In this document: positions 44,687-45,464 of the stretch, in pieces
Layout of the letters: each line of letters opens with the position of its first letter
Position numbering within the stretch: the first letter of the stretch is position 1
NCBI GenBank assembly: GCA_013792135.1
Contig: VMSP01000016.1
Coordinates: 1-45,464, forward strand
Source of the DNA: Desulfocapsa sp.
GTDB lineage: Bacteria > Desulfobacterota > Desulfobulbia > Desulfobulbales > Desulfocapsaceae
Direction: 5' to 3'
Length of the DNA: 45,464 nt
The notes under the pieces: model-generated
The model's input: only the letters and a program-made list of their open reading frames with translations
What the model was told of the DNA's origin: nothing
Database searches by the model: none
Position numbers and translations under genes: made by a program

Positions 44687-45048
44687 GAATTTTTTTCAAT
44701 CTCCTCTTTAGGGGCCAGGGTCAGGGTGCCGGAACAGACGGCTTCCTGATCACTGGTAATGCGGAAAGCAAATTGGTTTTTTTTCTTATCGGGAACAGCA
44801 TGGATGTCTAACACATCTCCCGGCCGTATGAGTTTTTTAAATTTAATTCTCGTAAGGTTTTGTAAAATAAGGTCCTTCTTCAGGACTTTTGCAATAGTTG
44901 CGCTTACCATATGCAGCTGGGCAATACCCGGCAATATGGGGTCCTCAGGGAAATGCCCGCAATACCAGGACGATTGCTGATCAGTGGTCACCTGTGCTAC
45001 CACGGCATCGTTGTCATCGAGTTCTGCTGAAAGATATGAATACCACAT
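44683..45048 (-). CDS. FabZ-like hotdog dehydratase
   Basis: 121 residues, a single hotdog. GHFPEDPILPGIAQLHMV matches the FabZ/ApeP signature, including the catalytic His and the HFPxxPxxPG stretch. The later residues (RIKFKKLIRPGDVLDI) also fit. It would dehydrate 3-hydroxyacyl-ACP or act as a related tailoring enzyme on the ACP encoded next. It overlaps the ACP gene by four bases. It is the first gene of this run visible, and the locus may extend upstream. Confidence 0.85.
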   Translation of the reverse strand: MWYSYLSAELDDNDAVVAQVTTDQQSSWYCGHFPEDPILPGIAQLHMVSATIAKVLKKDLILQNLTRIKFKKLIRPGDVLDIHAVPDKKKNQFAFRITSDQEAVCSGTLTLAPKEEIEKNS

Positions 45049-45464
45049 GGATCATGTGCCGATAGGTTCGTTTGCAGAAGCACGATTTTTAGAGGAATTG
45101 ATCCACCTGTTGCAGCTTATTCCAGCTCTGGTCACAATCGATGTCGTCTCCAGTAAAATTTCTCAATTGCTTGTAACAGGAAAAGCAAAAAAGTTCAAAT
45201 ATTCTACTCTTATTTCATCTATCTCTTAAGATGTAGTAATTCAGATCGGATCTGGCAATTAGGGCGAAATATTTCTTACCCAATCCGACATTCACACAGC
45301 TTCACATCCTGTGTCAGAGATATACAGTAGTTATGGTGCGAGATTGGTTATGTTGTGTGTTTTCTTCTCTGTTTGCTTTTCTTCCCTCCTTTTGTAGTTC
45401 TTAATTTTTGTCTCTTCTTCCTCCTTTTTCTTTGGATTTTGTTCTTTTTCTTCCTGTTTGGCCG
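45049..45464. other. Right edge: region upstream of the FabZ-like gene
   Basis: No full gene is seen. From 45359 the + strand is a long pyrimidine-rich tract. On the minus strand one frame is open from the edge to a TAA at 45331-45333 and would encode a Lys/Glu-rich tail (AKQEEKEQNPKKKEEEE...). This may be the end of a coiled-coil protein continuing beyond the window or just a low-complexity tract. The interval 45049-45330 could hold the promoter of the cluster. Confidence 0.3.

Noticed and set aside
33170-45048. Calling the cluster an aryl-polyene or ladderane locus outright
   Set aside because: Shared components are real, but radical SAM content and missing ketoreductase, ligase and acyltransferase in view prevent a firm product class.

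Overview
The window looks like a chromosomal segment of a Gram-negative anaerobe, most likely a sulfate-reducer-type Desulfobacterota (Desulfobulbales-like). This placement is inferred from gene content, not from a marker-gene comparison. Supporting genes are the LPS/Kdo genes (kdsA, kdsC, lptC), a 2-hydroxyacyl-CoA-dehydratase/double-cubane type protein with its ATPase activator, an outer-membrane exopolysaccharide export system, and a type II fatty-acid/polyketide-like lipid locus. No tRNA, rRNA or CRISPR array was seen.

Region 1 (1-10.2 kb, + strand) is a lasso-peptide (RiPP) cluster bordered by mobile DNA. The left edge holds the end of an IS21-type element (start of istA, minus strand, plus terminal repeats), which abuts and truncates a nucleotidyltransferase gene. 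A GGDEF-PilZ diguanylate cyclase and a palindromic repeat follow. Then come an ABC exporter (ATPase and permease), B1 (PqqD-like leader-binding protein), B2 (Cys-His protease), a small precursor gene at 5690-5854, an HPr-kinase-like enzyme and an asparagine-synthetase-like cyclase. A VanZ-type membrane protein ends the run. The precursor carries a complete YxxPxLxxxGxxxxxT leader motif with Thr at -2, and predicts a core with an A1-D9 nine-residue ring.

Region 2 (10.2-20.4 kb, - strand) is an exopolysaccharide assembly locus: priming sugar transferase, small secreted protein, outer-membrane barrel, Wza-like exporter, Wzc-like tyrosine autokinase, CpsB-like phosphatase and O-antigen ligase/polymerase with TPR tail. 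It has no dedicated glycosyltransferases or flippase.

Region 3 (20.5-33.1 kb) is mostly housekeeping. It holds a FabI-like reductase with a flavin oxidoreductase, trmO, a pyrG-kdsA-(S8 protease)-kdsC-lptC run, msrAB, and a double-cubane-type protein with its activase. A pair of overlapping inverted repeats lies between pyrG and kdsA.

Region 4 (33.1-45.1 kb, - strand) is the second biosynthetic locus. In transcription order it encodes a FabZ-like hotdog dehydratase, ACP, two related radical SAM enzymes, two ketosynthases with intact Cys-His-His, a hotdog thioesterase, a PKS-type double-hotdog dehydratase, a family-25-like glycosyltransferase, an MMPL exporter fused to a SAM methyltransferase, and a polysaccharide deacetylase. 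It shares parts with aryl-polyene clusters. The paired radical SAM enzymes and the exporter-methyltransferase fusion suggest an unusual modified, possibly glycosylated, polyketide or lipid. The locus probably continues beyond the right edge.
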